From CAUZJO01 sp963580245 (GTDB lineage Bacteria > Sumerlaeota > Sumerlaeia > MVZB01): 31,679 bases of DNA. Location: assembly GCA_963580245.1 (NCBI GenBank), contig CAUZJO010000043.1:1-31679 (forward strand), read 5' to 3'. How positions within the stretch are numbered: position 1 is the first letter of the stretch; every line of letters begins with the position of its first letter. The notes beneath the pieces were generated by a model. The model saw nothing but the letters and a program-made list of their open reading frames with translations, ran no database searches and was not told where the DNA came from. Position numbers and translations under genes: made by a program. Shown in pieces: positions 16,286 through 25,207 of the stretch.

Positions 16286-17302
16286 GTGCTCGACGGATTC
16301 AAGATCGGCGTCGTGATCCCGTGCTATCGGGTCGGTGGGTTGATCAAGGACGTGATCGATGGCATCCCCGATTACGTGGATGTGATCGTGGCGGTCGATG
16401 ACGCAAGCCCCGACGCCACGTTCGAGACCCTCGAGTCGATCAACCGCCCTCAACTGCGCATCGTGCGCCACAAGGCCAATTTGGGCGTGGGAGGCGCGGT
16501 GGTGAGCGGCATGCGCGAGGCGCTCAAACACGATCTGGATATCCTGGTCAAACTCGACGGCGACGGTCAGATGGACCCCGCGATGATGATTGAACTGATC
16601 CGGCCAGTCGCCGAGGGCCGTTGTGAGTACGCCAAGGGCAACCGTTTTCTCCACGGCCAGGAGCTGCGAGCGATGCCGCCGGCGCGTCTGTTGGGAAACA
16701 TTGCCCTGACTTTCCTGACCAAGCTCTCAAGCGGCTACTGGCACCTGTTCGATCCGCAAAACGGCTACCTGGCCGTCAGCGTTCCCAGCCTGCGGCTGCT
16801 CAACCTGGAGCGGCTGGCCCGGCGCCGCTACTTTTTTGAGAATGAGATGCTGATCCAGCTCAACGTGTTTGAGGGCCGCGCGCTCGACGTGCCCTTTCCG
16901 GCGCGCTACGGCGACGAGGTCTCTTCGCTGCGGATCGGCACCATCCTGTTGTATTTTCCCTGGTTCCTCTTTCGCGGGTTTCTCTCGCGGCTCTACCACC
17001 GCTACGTGTTGCGCGATTTCTCGATCATCATCCCGCTCTACCTGGCCGGTTTCTGCCTGTTTGGGTGGGGATTCGTGTTTGGCGCAGTCACGTGGATCGA
17101 GGCGCTCAAGACCAACATCCCCACGCCGACCGGCACCATCATGCTGTCGGTCCTGCCTCTCATTCTGGGGCTTCAAATGCTGCTGCAAGGTCTCATGATC
17201 GACATCCTGCAAACGCCGCGGGCGGGTTATCCCCTCAAGCGGACCCCCGCCCGGACGAGCCCCGAGAAGCCCCCGCCGCCCGAAGGTTGCTTAGGCCCCT
17301 AA
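16286..17302 (+). CDS. Family 2 glycosyltransferase with C-terminal membrane spans
   Basis: A membrane-anchored GT2 enzyme (GT-A fold), of the dolichol-phosphate-mannose-synthase-like type that transfers a sugar from a nucleotide donor to a lipid carrier or envelope glycan. The start is GTG at 16286, eight bases after the preceding stop. The N-terminal domain has VVIPCYRVGG (9-18), VAVDDASPD (35-43), NLGVGGAVVSGM and the metal-binding KLDGDGQMDP (89-98, D91 and D93). FDPQNGYLAV (156-165) is the acceptor-loop region. Two strong hydrophobic segments follow at about 247-272 and 286-310. The tail is Pro-rich (TSPEKPPPPEGC). Substrates cannot be told from sequence. The gene is intact and is the last of the plus-strand run starting at 11.5 kb. 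Confidence 0.92.
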   Translation: MLDGFKIGVVIPCYRVGGLIKDVIDGIPDYVDVIVAVDDASPDATFETLESINRPQLRIVRHKANLGVGGAVVSGMREALKHDLDILVKLDGDGQMDPAMMIELIRPVAEGRCEYAKGNRFLHGQELRAMPPARLLGNIALTFLTKLSSGYWHLFDPQNGYLAVSVPSLRLLNLERLARRRYFFENEMLIQLNVFEGRALDVPFPARYGDEVSSLRIGTILLYFPWFLFRGFLSRLYHRYVLRDFSIIIPLYLAGFCLFGWGFVFGAVTWIEALKTNIPTPTGTIMLSVLPLILGLQMLLQGLMIDILQTPRAGYPLKRTPARTSPEKPPPPEGCLGP

Positions 17303-17626
17303 GGTCAACCATTTCAACGATGTGGATCAGTAATGGGTAGAAGTCCGGACATGCTCGCTTACGCAACCGCGAGATGCGCCCCGCTCTTATTTGACCAAAG
17401 ATTCCACTTGTCATTGAAGCAGTGGCGTGGCACTTTCTAGGGAAAATTGTACCCTATCCACCGCGTCGTGCATGTGCGCGGGTATCCCAATGAAGGAGGC
17501 GCCACTCAATTCGGCAAGGGTGAGAATTCTCACCCGCCGCGATCATGACCGTTGTGATCCATCGATTTTGAATTCCGCGCGAACCATCGAAACGTGTCGC
17601 GCGAGAACCGAAGGAGGATTCCATCC
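17303..17626. other. Intergenic spacer with a strong ribosome binding site at its end
   Basis: No gene is recognised. AAGGAGG at 17611-17617 lies ten bases before the ATG at 17627 and fixes the start of the next gene. Confidence 0.5.
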
Positions 17627-19359
17627 ATGCGATTTATTGGATACTTGACCGTGCCGGCGATCCTGGCGTTGGGCCTGATCGTCGCTCAGCCAATATCGGC
17701 CGAGGTCCTTTTTGAAGACAACTTTGACGCGACCGGGCAAGCCGGCGCGGGAAGCGAGGACCCCATCCCCCCCGATCTGGCGGTCTGGGACAGCTTTCAA
17801 ACCAACCTGGTGGTGCACCCCGACAACGCTGCGGGGGACTATTCATTGAACATGTTTAATCTGAACCTCAGCAAGGGTGCCTACACGATTCAGACCTATC
17901 CACGTGGAAGCGACCTGACCTGCACGTTCAAGGCCTGCACGACATCCTCGATTTTGACGATAGCGGCCGCGATTCGGAGTCCTATGGCATCCATGGCCCC
18001 TTCTGGTTTCGGGGACGGTTGAGCAACACGTATGAGAACATTGCCGCCGGTCTGGAGTATTTCTCGACGCCCGACGGCGTGCCGGCCGAACTGAACGCCG
18101 GGCCGGGTTCGGGCATGGGCCTGACGCAAAACGGTGCTGGGCCGATTCAGGTCAGCCCGCGCATCGAGGACGCCTTCCAGGCGGCCCTTGTCAACGCGAA
18201 GAGCAAGGCCACGGCGGTGACGATTCGCGTGACCGTCGGCGACGCGGCCGGCTGCACGGGCTCGTGGTCCACCGACGACGGCCAGACCTGGACGCAGTTC
18301 AAGCTCAACGACGGGACGATCCTCGACACGCGGGGCTACGACGCGGGCACGGTCATCGATGGCGACCATCCCGATTATTATGGAGACGGAAACGGCCCTC
18401 GGTTTTTCGCCGATACCGAAGTTTATCCCAATCCCGTGGTGGTCGTTGACGGCACGCAGGACCTACACATTGGATTCCACAACCTGTTCGGGTCCACCTG
18501 GATCGACGATGTCGTTTTGGAAACCAACCCCGACATGGGCGGCGGTGCCGGTCTGCCGTGGACCGAAAGTTGGGATTCGCTGGACCTTGACACCGCCAAA
18601 TGGGAGACCGCGGGTCACAACCCGCCGATGTTCCACATGGCGCCGATCGATCCGGGCGACGGCGATCTCGCCTTCCTGATGGGGAACGCGGCCCTGGACT
18701 GGTCGACGAAACTGCGCAGCAAGGTCGGTTGGCCGCGCGGTGAAAACCTGCGCTGCACGTTCGACCTGTTTGGTCTGGACGACACCTCCCGGCTCGGCAT
18801 GGACTTCGTCCACACGTACCCCGGTGCCTCAGGCTTCCACGGTCCGTTCCACAGCACCGCCGATATCGGGGAGAATATCTACGCCACGATTGACGCGGGC
18901 ATGGACTTCTGGTGGAACATAATAGGCTTCGAGGAGGGGGGAGCGGCCACGGGTCTCCAAACCACGAACTTCACCGCCGACGATGCGTTCCATGCCGCCA
19001 TGCATCCCGCGGGTCGTGATCCGGAGGAAGCGGTGGGTCGCGATACCGGCATCAAGATGCGCTTCTGGGCCGGCGACGTTTCAGGGTTCTTTATGGAATG
19101 GTCGCTCGACGGAGGTGTTACCTGGACTCCGGGGGCGACGTGGCCCGACAGTAACGTCTACGATACGCGCGGGCAGGACATGATGACGCGGCCCGATGAC
19201 GAAGTCGTGCCGACGGGCAACGCCACGCTGCTGTACCTGGGCTTCTCCACGGCGCAGGGCGGGGTTTTCATCGACAACATCTGCGTCGGAAACGATTCAA
19301 ATCCGTGCGTCCAGGGGACCCCGACCCCCAACGAGGTGGACCACTGGACGTTCTATTGA
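17627..19359 (+). CDS. Secreted protein with two tandem RCTF/FHGP domains, frameshift in the first
   Basis: The ATG at 17627 follows AAGGAGG and opens a signal peptide, MRFIGYLTVPAILALGLIVA, cut after about ISA. Without correction the first frame ends at 18022. One extra G at 17932-17933 (AAGG to AAGGG) joins it to the second frame as TCTFKGLHDILDFDDSGRDS and YGIHGPFWFRGRLS, giving about 577 residues. Domain one runs from EVLFEDNFD to WIDDVVLETN; domain two from LPWTESWDSLDLDTAKWE to VFIDNICVGND. Both share the motif order of the C-terminal domain of the 4.1-6.3 kb protein. Each has TW followed by DTRG. It ends TPNEVDHWTFY. An exported beta-sandwich protein, perhaps surface-located; no catalytic site recognised. 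Asp-rich turns hint at calcium binding (inference). Confidence 0.82.
17701..19293 (+). repeat. Copies 2 and 3 of the RCTF/FHGP secreted domain (tandem coding repeat)
   Basis: Copy 2 spans about 17701-18525 and copy 3 about 18553-19293. Matching pairs include LTCTFK against LRCTF, YGIHGPFW against GFHGPFH, TGSWSTDDGQTW against FMEWSLDGGVTW, ILDTRGYD against VYDTRGQD, LHIGFHNLFGSTWIDDVVLE against LYLGFSTAQGGVFIDNICV. Copy 1 is at 4081-4755. Confidence 0.75.
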
Positions 19360-19394
19360 CTCGGGTCGGTGGGGCGATATAGTTAGTCTTTGGG

Positions 19395-19427
19395 GGGGGT
19401 GGGCTGGATTCATTACGGCCCACCCCC
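19395..19427 (+). terminator. Terminator-like hairpin after the secreted protein
   Basis: GGGGGTGGGC (19395-19404) pairs with GCCCACCCCC (19418-19427) around a 13-base loop. It begins 35 bases after the stop codon. There is no long T tract behind it (TTCAAGTTTGG), so intrinsic termination is likely but not certain. Confidence 0.6.
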
Positions 19428-19441
19428 TTCAAGTTTGGAGC

Positions 19442-19656
19442 ATCGAGCGATCCATCAAAAACATAAACTTTACGCTCATTGAACTGCTCATCGTGGTCGC
19501 CATCATCGCGATTTTGGCAGCCATCGCCGTGCCGAACTTCCTGGAGGTGGAGCGCGCAACAACACGGAGTCCAGCGCCACGAACGGGTTCGTCGTAGAAT
19601 TCGCCGAGCCCGGGACCGTGCCGAATGACGTTGGTGAGTGGACGCTTTATGAATAA
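19442..19656 (+). pseudogene. Chimera: pseudopilin leader joined to a tail of the secreted-domain family
   Basis: The frame reads IERSIKNINFTLIELL, then IVVAIIAILAAIAVPNFLE, the class III leader and hydrophobic helix of a type II pseudopilin. No start codon stands in front. Instead of the expected AQxRSKV continuation it reads VER and, after a one-base shift near 19551-19560, NNTESSATNGFVVEF, GTVPNDVGEWTLYE and TAA at 19654-19656. This end matches the C-termini of the two secreted proteins (VERDAESSG in one, TPNEVDHWTFY in the other). The object is too short to work as either protein. It suggests recombination or deletion between a pseudopilin gene and a secreted-domain gene. Confidence 0.6.
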
Positions 19657-19769
19657 GTTGCCCGTCTCGCTGAGGCGATACGGGTCACCAACTCCGCCTC
19701 CGGCGAGATCCATGACTCAAGGCGGCCGGCGCGGGGTCACGATCGGTCTTGACCCTTCGCCCCAGGTGG

Positions 19770-22097
19770 TCAAGGGCCCTCTGGATATTGTTTTCCGATG
19801 TATGGTTTGAATTGGCTGTAGAGTGCCAGCCGTTCGTGGATAGGTTGGGTCAGTTCGTCGGCTTGGGCGGCCGTTGTCAAGGCCAAGGCGGATTGGGCCA
19901 TCTCGATCGCGCGGTCGAATTGGCCCGCCGCCGCGTAGGCCGCGCCCAATGTGTCGAGGATATCCGGGGCCTGTTGTTGGGTCAACTGGGCGGCCCGCGT
20001 GGCCAGGCGGATCGCCTCGGCCGGCCGGCGCAGGCCGGGATCGGGGTGGGTGGCCAGTATCCATGCCGCGCTGTTCAGGGCGTCGACGTGATTCGGATCG
20101 AGGCGCAACGCCTGCTGGAAATGCTCCAGCGCCGCCCCGGACCGGTCGGTCGCGTCGAACGCGTCGGCCAGGTTGATGTGCGCTTGCAGATAGTCGGGCT
20201 CGGCCTTAATCGCTTTGCGATAATGTCTGATGGCCTGCTCCGTCTTGCCCTGTGACCTCAAGACCCACCCCATATTATTGTGGACATTGGCGGAGTCGGG
20301 ATTGATTTGCAGAGCCTGATGATAATGTTTAAACGCCTTGTCGACCTCTCCGCGCAATCCAAAAATCGTCCCCAGATTATTGTGCGCGCCGGCATTGTGG
20401 GGGTCGGCCTGGAGGGCTTGTAGGTAGTGCCGGATGGCTTCGTCAATCCGGTCCTGCGATTGGAGCAGGAGAGCGAGTTTGGCGTGCGCGTCGGCGTAAT
20501 CGGGCTTGTGGCGGATTGCTTCGTAGTAGTGGAAGAGGGCGTCCTCGATATCCCCGCGGATTTGAAGCGCGAGGGCCAGGTTGTTGTGCGCTTCGGCGAA
20601 ATCGGGGTCCAGATCCAGCGCCGCGCGGTTATGTCGAATCGCCGCGTCCAGATCCCCCAAGGCCCGATAGCGAACGGCCAGGCGGGCATGCGTGATCGGA
20701 TCGCCAGGCTTGGCCGCGAGCACCATTTCATCCCCCACCAATTCGGCCAACATGCGTCTGGGAGTGAAATCACGGTCCAGGGTCGCCCGGTCGGCGGGGT
20801 CGCGCGTCAGCACCTGGAGCCATAAATCGCCCATCTCGTCGGTGGAGCGCGGGCCGAACATGACGCGTTGCGGCGGGCTGTTGGGATTGCGGACATTGGC
20901 CGCCGTGTTGTCGTAGGTGTATTGCATCGAAAGAGTCGTGCCCTTGGGCAACGCGAACGGCTTGGCGTATCGGTATTGGTCCTGCCAGTTGAAATCCCAG
21001 TCCTTTATGTGGATCAGCGGGCGGATCGCGCCGTCCGGAAGGGTCGCTTTCGCCTTCATCTCCTTACCCAGATAATGGGCGTGGGGGTAGATGGCGCTCA
21101 CGGTGACGTCGACGGGCAGGACATAATCGTCCGTGATCGTGGCACGTGGCTCATCGGCCGCAATATCGATGCTCTGCGATCCCAAACGCATGAGATAGGG
21201 GATGTGGGTAGGCGGCTCATCGGTAAAGAAGAACCCCACGACCGACTGAATCTTCTCCGGCTTGCCGCTCGGGAGCAGGTGCAGGGCGAGCGCGAGGGTG
21301 GACCCCTTTTCCAGGGGCCAGGCCAGTCCGTCGGGTTCCACGTAAGGGGTCTGGCCGGGCGTCCAGCCAAGCATGTGGCCCGAGGTCGCCTCCAGGTTCA
21401 GGTCGTTGGTCATCCCCTGAAACCCCGGCTCGGGGTCTTGTGCGTCCAGGCGGCGGGTGATCGAGGAGGCATCGATCCACAGATCGGCGTGATGGACGAT
21501 TTTGGGGTTTCCGGGGCGGACTTCCACGGCCTTGACGAAACGCCGAGTGAAAGTCGGGATAGGGATCGCGAAGTTGCGGAAGACGTCGGGGCCGTCGGCG
21601 GCAAGTGTGTAGGATTGGGGCATCACGATGGTCAGGTCGGGTTCGCCGAGCTGCCAGCCGTCGGTGAATTTGGGCTGGGGAGACAAGTCGGCGGGGTCGC
21701 CTTCGACGGTGCCGGACTCGGACCAGCGTCGGATCAGTTCGACCTGCTCCTCGCTTAGCCGCCGTTCGCCGACGAATTCACCGCTGACCGGTTCGGGCAG
21801 CCAGGGGGGCATGGTGCGGCTGTGCGTCACCTCCGCGATCTGTTTCGCGCGCTTCTTGGCATCCTGATAGCTGAGTAGGCTGAAGGGGGCGGATTCGCCG
21901 GGGCGGTGACAGGCGGCGCAGTTCTCGAAGAGGATCGGTGCGATCTCTCGATTGAACGTGACGCCGCGCGGGGCCGGATCGTCGGTCGGTTCGGCCGAGG
22001 CCCCGGCTGCGGAGAGGCAGCCCCGGAAGCCCATGACCGCAAGCGCGAAGACGCTCGCAAGCGGCGGCGCGAGACGACGGGATCGAGGATGCTTCAT
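19770..22097 (-). CDS. Exported cytochrome c / copper monooxygenase-like / TPR fusion protein
   Basis: 775 residues from the ATG at 22097, which overlaps the redoxin stop as ATGA. A signal sequence (LAPPLASVFALAVMGF) leads to a cytochrome-c-like segment with haem site CAACH (60-64) and TMPPW (about 95-99). The middle (about 145-430) resembles the copper type II ascorbate-dependent monooxygenase fold: IVHHADLWID with two adjacent His (202-203), SGHMLGWTPGQ, and YPHAHYLGKEM with an HxH pair. The last 330 residues hold seven to eight TPR units, for example AEAHNNLALALQIRGDIEDA and AGAHNNLGTIFGLRGEVDKA. The fusion is known from Planctomycetota, Acidobacteriota and Verrucomicrobiota, with no assigned substrate. 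Likely periplasmic. The redoxin gene before it is the usual partner. Confidence 0.85.
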   Translation of the reverse strand: MKHPRSRRLAPPLASVFALAVMGFRGCLSAAGASAEPTDDPAPRGVTFNREIAPILFENCAACHRPGESAPFSLLSYQDAKKRAKQIAEVTHSRTMPPWLPEPVSGEFVGERRLSEEQVELIRRWSESGTVEGDPADLSPQPKFTDGWQLGEPDLTIVMPQSYTLAADGPDVFRNFAIPIPTFTRRFVKAVEVRPGNPKIVHHADLWIDASSITRRLDAQDPEPGFQGMTNDLNLEATSGHMLGWTPGQTPYVEPDGLAWPLEKGSTLALALHLLPSGKPEKIQSVVGFFFTDEPPTHIPYLMRLGSQSIDIAADEPRATITDDYVLPVDVTVSAIYPHAHYLGKEMKAKATLPDGAIRPLIHIKDWDFNWQDQYRYAKPFALPKGTTLSMQYTYDNTAANVRNPNSPPQRVMFGPRSTDEMGDLWLQVLTRDPADRATLDRDFTPRRMLAELVGDEMVLAAKPGDPITHARLAVRYRALGDLDAAIRHNRAALDLDPDFAEAHNNLALALQIRGDIEDALFHYYEAIRHKPDYADAHAKLALLLQSQDRIDEAIRHYLQALQADPHNAGAHNNLGTIFGLRGEVDKAFKHYHQALQINPDSANVHNNMGWVLRSQGKTEQAIRHYRKAIKAEPDYLQAHINLADAFDATDRSGAALEHFQQALRLDPNHVDALNSAAWILATHPDPGLRRPAEAIRLATRAAQLTQQQAPDILDTLGAAYAAAGQFDRAIEMAQSALALTTAAQADELTQPIHERLALYSQFKPYIGKQYPEGP

Positions 22098-22768
22098 GAT
22101 TCCAGATCCCCGATGAAGCATCCCACGGCGCGAGTGGTCGGCTCGGGGATCGATTCGCCCGCCAGAACGGCCGCTAAAGCCTCCTCCAGGTCGTGCCGGG
22201 TTGGCGCCGGCCGGGCTTTGCCGAAGTCGACGTAGCGATTGTCGATGCGGCCGCGGTAAACCATTCGCGGTCCCGCGGGGTGGGAAACGAAGACGGCCGC
22301 CTCAGGCGTGATCGTTGCCTCGGTCAGTTTGACGAGCGCATGTTGTGGATCGCGCAGGGCACGGCAGGGATAAGCGTAGTCTTTCATGTGCTGGCGTATC
22401 GTCTCGGCGCGTTCGTCGGGATCGACGTAAACTAAGTAGAACTCCATGCGCTCGGGCGAAAACTTCTGTTGCAGCCGACGCACCTCGGGCGCGTAACGAT
22501 TCGAAATCGGGCAATCGGTCCGTGTGAAGATGAAGACGTTGGCGATGGCGTCTTTCGCCGCGAAGGGATCGACGTGTTGGCCTGAGAGGTCTTCGAGGCT
22601 CAGGCGCGGCGAGACGGGGGTATGGGCGCAGCCGGCGAGGATTGCCAACACGAGACAGAATCCGCGGGAGCAACGGGGAGTCGGACCGATCCCATCTCGG
22701 TCAAGATGCCCTTGACGACCCTCCGACCAGGACTCGCGCGTGGTTCCGCTGATTCGCAACGTCCGCAT
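22094..22768 (-). CDS. Redoxin-family lipoprotein
   Basis: A thioredoxin-fold protein of the AhpC/TSA-redoxin type. From the ATG at 22768 it has 224 residues; an earlier ATG at 22855 is in frame. A hydrophobic stretch FCLVLAILAGC gives a lipobox (LAGC) at about residue 47, a late position that leaves the true start doubtful. The active region is FIFTRTDCPISNRYAPEV with a single Cys near 86, so it lacks the CxxC of thioredoxins and the CxxxC of SCO proteins. EFYLVYVDPDERAETIRQH and ITPEAAVFVSHPAG, then YRGRIDNRY, complete the fold. It is translationally coupled (ATGA) to the haem/copper/TPR gene and may serve it in thiol or copper handling (inference). Confidence 0.8.
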   Translation of the reverse strand: MRTLRISGTTRESWSEGRQGHLDRDGIGPTPRCSRGFCLVLAILAGCAHTPVSPRLSLEDLSGQHVDPFAAKDAIANVFIFTRTDCPISNRYAPEVRRLQQKFSPERMEFYLVYVDPDERAETIRQHMKDYAYPCRALRDPQHALVKLTEATITPEAAVFVSHPAGPRMVYRGRIDNRYVDFGKARPAPTRHDLEEALAAVLAGESIPEPTTRAVGCFIGDLES

Positions 22769-22855
22769 TCCCTTCAAAACCCATTCCAGTGGGCGATGGC
22801 ATGAACCATTGTCCCCCGCGATCGAGGAGGCTTCAAGGGTTTTTCGGCTGGTCAT

Positions 22856-23421
22856 GGGGTGGGGGGCTATGATTCATTTTTTTGGCGTAGTCACCGCTCC
22901 GATGAAGGAACCCTGTCTTGGTTGATGATCGGCTCCCGTCCCTCGTCCTCGTAATCGGACTTGTTCTCGGGCCGCAATCTCGGATAGCTGCCCTGATGCC
23001 GTCGATTACGAGGACGAGGGACGGGAGCCGAGAGCCGAACCGCAAGGGTGCAACGGGCATCAACCCCTCGGGTAGGTCCGTGGTGTTTGAGGCGTTTGTG
23101 AAGGTGTCGGTCGCCGAATTCCCCCCCCCGGCCTGATGATCGCGGAAGCGGTTGCCAGAATCGGATGGTCCGTATACGCTTTGCCTTGCAGATCGAGGAA
23201 CCATTCGGGGCCAACACCAGCGGCCCAACATATGGCGACCGGAGTCGCCACCAGTCCAAGGCAAGCGTCGAGTCAATCCTTCGAACCAAACCGGATGTGA
23301 ACGTCATCGTTGCATGACCGGATTCCGGATCATTGTAAACAAAATCGAGCAAGGCATCGCGCTTGCGCTTGATTCACTCGACTACCAAGGCCGGAACGCT
23401 TGCCACAGCCGGGGCGAGGTG
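22856..23421. other. Divergent intergenic region between two redox operons
   Basis: The region separates the redoxin operon (minus) from the haem-porin/cytochrome operon (plus). It holds a perfect 29-bp inverted repeat (22929-23031) and a C9 run near 23123. Frames here on both strands look like shadows of repeat-like DNA. No real gene is recognised. Confidence 0.5.
22929..23031. repeat. Perfect 29-bp inverted repeat with a 45-base spacer
   Basis: Arm one is 22929-22957 and contains GGCTCCCGTCCCTCG; arm two is 23003-23031 and is its exact inverse complement. The pair would form a very stable hairpin in RNA or a cruciform in DNA. It lies between two divergent operons, so a simple terminator role is not obvious. 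It could be a regulatory structure, a foldback transposable relic or an assembly artefact. Confidence 0.85.
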
Positions 23422-25204
23422 ATGTTGCGTTGGGTTTCGACTCCATCCGTTTGCTTGGCGGCCCTCGTTGTCTGGATGAGCTGCATGGCCGTGGAGAGCG
23501 AGGCCAGGCCTTTTCGAGTTCGCATGATGCCCAACGGCAAACAGGCGCGTTGCGCCGCCTGCCACATCGATCCCGGTGACGGGGGGGGCGCGGACCGGGT
23601 TTGGACAGGCGGTCAATGAGCTGGTCGGCAAGGGAGGACGCGAACCCTTTTGGAGCGCGGCGCTGGCGGCCATCGATTCGGACGCCGACGGCCGAACCAA
23701 CGGCGAGGAACTGCAAGACCCCGAGGGAACCTGGGAGAAAGGGATGAAGGACCCCGGCGACCCAATGCTGGTGACCAACCCCAGCGTGGCCGACGTGGCC
23801 GCGGATGAACGGGTCGAGGATGAAGAGATCGAGGACGAAGCCGAGGCGACCGGCCGAACCAAACTGCCCGAACTCGAGGTGGACGTGAGTTCGCGCCTGC
23901 GTTATGACAGCGACGACATCGGCAGCGACTTCGACGGGCGGGCGTTCACCCAAATCACGATTCGCGATATGATCGAGGACCACCTCGATATGCGGATTTC
24001 CGGCTGGGGCTTGTGGGACCTCAATAGCGAGGACGCTTACGATGAGGTGCTCGATGGGGATTCCGCTCAGCTTTCCGAGGCATACCTCGACCTGCACGAT
24101 GTCGGCCCCTTCGCCCATCTGCGCCTGGGGCGGCAGTACCTCTATGACATCGACCAGCTCCACTTCGACGGCGCGTTGTGGTCCACGAAGAAGCAGCGAC
24201 CGTGGTCGTTCTTCCTGTTCGGCGGCAAGCCGGTCGAGTATTACTACGACTACGACTACGACTACGACTACGACTACGACTACGACTACGACGACAACGG
24301 AGATTGGCTGTCCGGCGGCGGCGTGGTGTGGAAACCGTCGTGGCGCGCTCGGCATCAGGTCGACATGTACTACTCCGAGGAGGAGGACGAGGGATTCTTC
24401 GCCGCGGCGTGGCGCTGGAACCAGTATTGGCCCAAAGGCTGGCGCACCAACACCACGCTACGGTTCCTTGACGACGACGTGCGGGACTTTCGTGTGTTGG
24501 CGACCAAGTATCTTGAACGACTGGGAATCGGCCTCCAGGTGGATTACACCCTACAGCCAAAGGTCCGCGGGCGCGGGGACGAGGGCCGCTCGCGGACCTT
24601 CTCGTCATACGGCAACCTGCTGGGCCCGCGCGCGGAGAACCATCGCATCGGCGTCAACCTGAACAAGTTCTTCAGCGACAAGTTGCTCTTCCAGGTGGGC
24701 GGGTCGGTCCGGCGGGGCAGGGGGAGCTTGGCCGAGGACACCTTCAATTCGGCCGAGTCCGAACACTTTCACGTCTCGGTGACGCGATTCAACGCCTGGG
24801 ACAAACCGCTGGACGTCACGCTGGCCTTTGAAAGCATCAAGACCGAAGATGACACTTTCAAGTCGTTCACGGGTCACGCGACGTATCGACCGAATCCCAA
24901 GTGGGATTATACGCTCGGCGCATCATTATCACGCTACAAGCTGGACCCGATCGATTTCCCGACCAACCTCAACGGCCCGGAGGAGGTCGATCTGTTTCTC
25001 GACGATATCGACAGTTTCTCGCCGTTCTTCGAGGTGAATTGGCGCCCGACAGGGAATCTCAAGCTGCGCGGCGAGGTCTCATGGGAAGATACGGACGCTT
25101 CGGATGAGGACGCGTTCACCGCCACGCTGGGTTTCAACTATCACTTTCATACGTATTTGGGTTGGGATACGGGCTTCGAGGAGATCCCCGACCTCAGGGA
25201 CTAA
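23422..25204 (+). CDS. Outer-membrane beta-barrel protein with N-terminal haem site, frameshifted in a G8 run
   Basis: The ATG at 23422 opens a signal peptide, MLRWVSTPSVCLAALVVWM, ending near EARP. A c-type haem motif CAACH follows directly, then GTNG-like EF-hand sequence DSDADGRTNGEELQDP. The rest has alternating aromatic strands of a porin (LRLGRQYLYDID, HATYRPNPKWDYTLGASLS) and ends FNYHFHTYLGWDTGFEEIP. The frame breaks in a G8 run at 23581-23588; seven G residues join DPGDGGG to ARTGFGQAV. The repaired length is about 593 residues. A (Tyr-Asp)8 tract lies at about residue 275-290. It is followed three bases after its stop by a multihaem cytochrome gene, the arrangement of porin-cytochrome conduits that carry electrons across the outer membrane. 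The resemblance to MtrB-type or other porin families is by shape only. Confidence 0.78.
24245..24292 (+). repeat. TACGAC microsatellite, eight perfect copies, coding for (Tyr-Asp)8
   Basis: The hexanucleotide TACGAC repeats eight times without a mismatch, inside the beta-barrel gene. Copy-number change by slippage would keep the frame. The tract is flanked by TATTAC and GACAAC, so the protein reads EYY, eight YD pairs, then DNGD. An acidic, aromatic loop facing one side of the membrane is likely. Confidence 0.95.
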
Positions 25205-25207
25205 GAT

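Noticed and set aside
14968..16302. Minus-strand 444-residue open frame
   Set aside because: It is antisense to the FHA-GAF-histidine kinase, which has full domain evidence; the frame is open only because of high GC content.
22856..23421. Frames on both strands through the inverted repeat
   Set aside because: They repeat the same peptide because of the palindrome and have no start signals or family match.
24245..24292. CRISPR-like repeat array
   Set aside because: The hexamers are contiguous with no spacers, lie in a coding frame, and no cas gene is present.
23330..24355. Minus-strand frame containing a long poly-valine tract
   Set aside because: The valines are the complement of the TACGAC microsatellite in the barrel gene.
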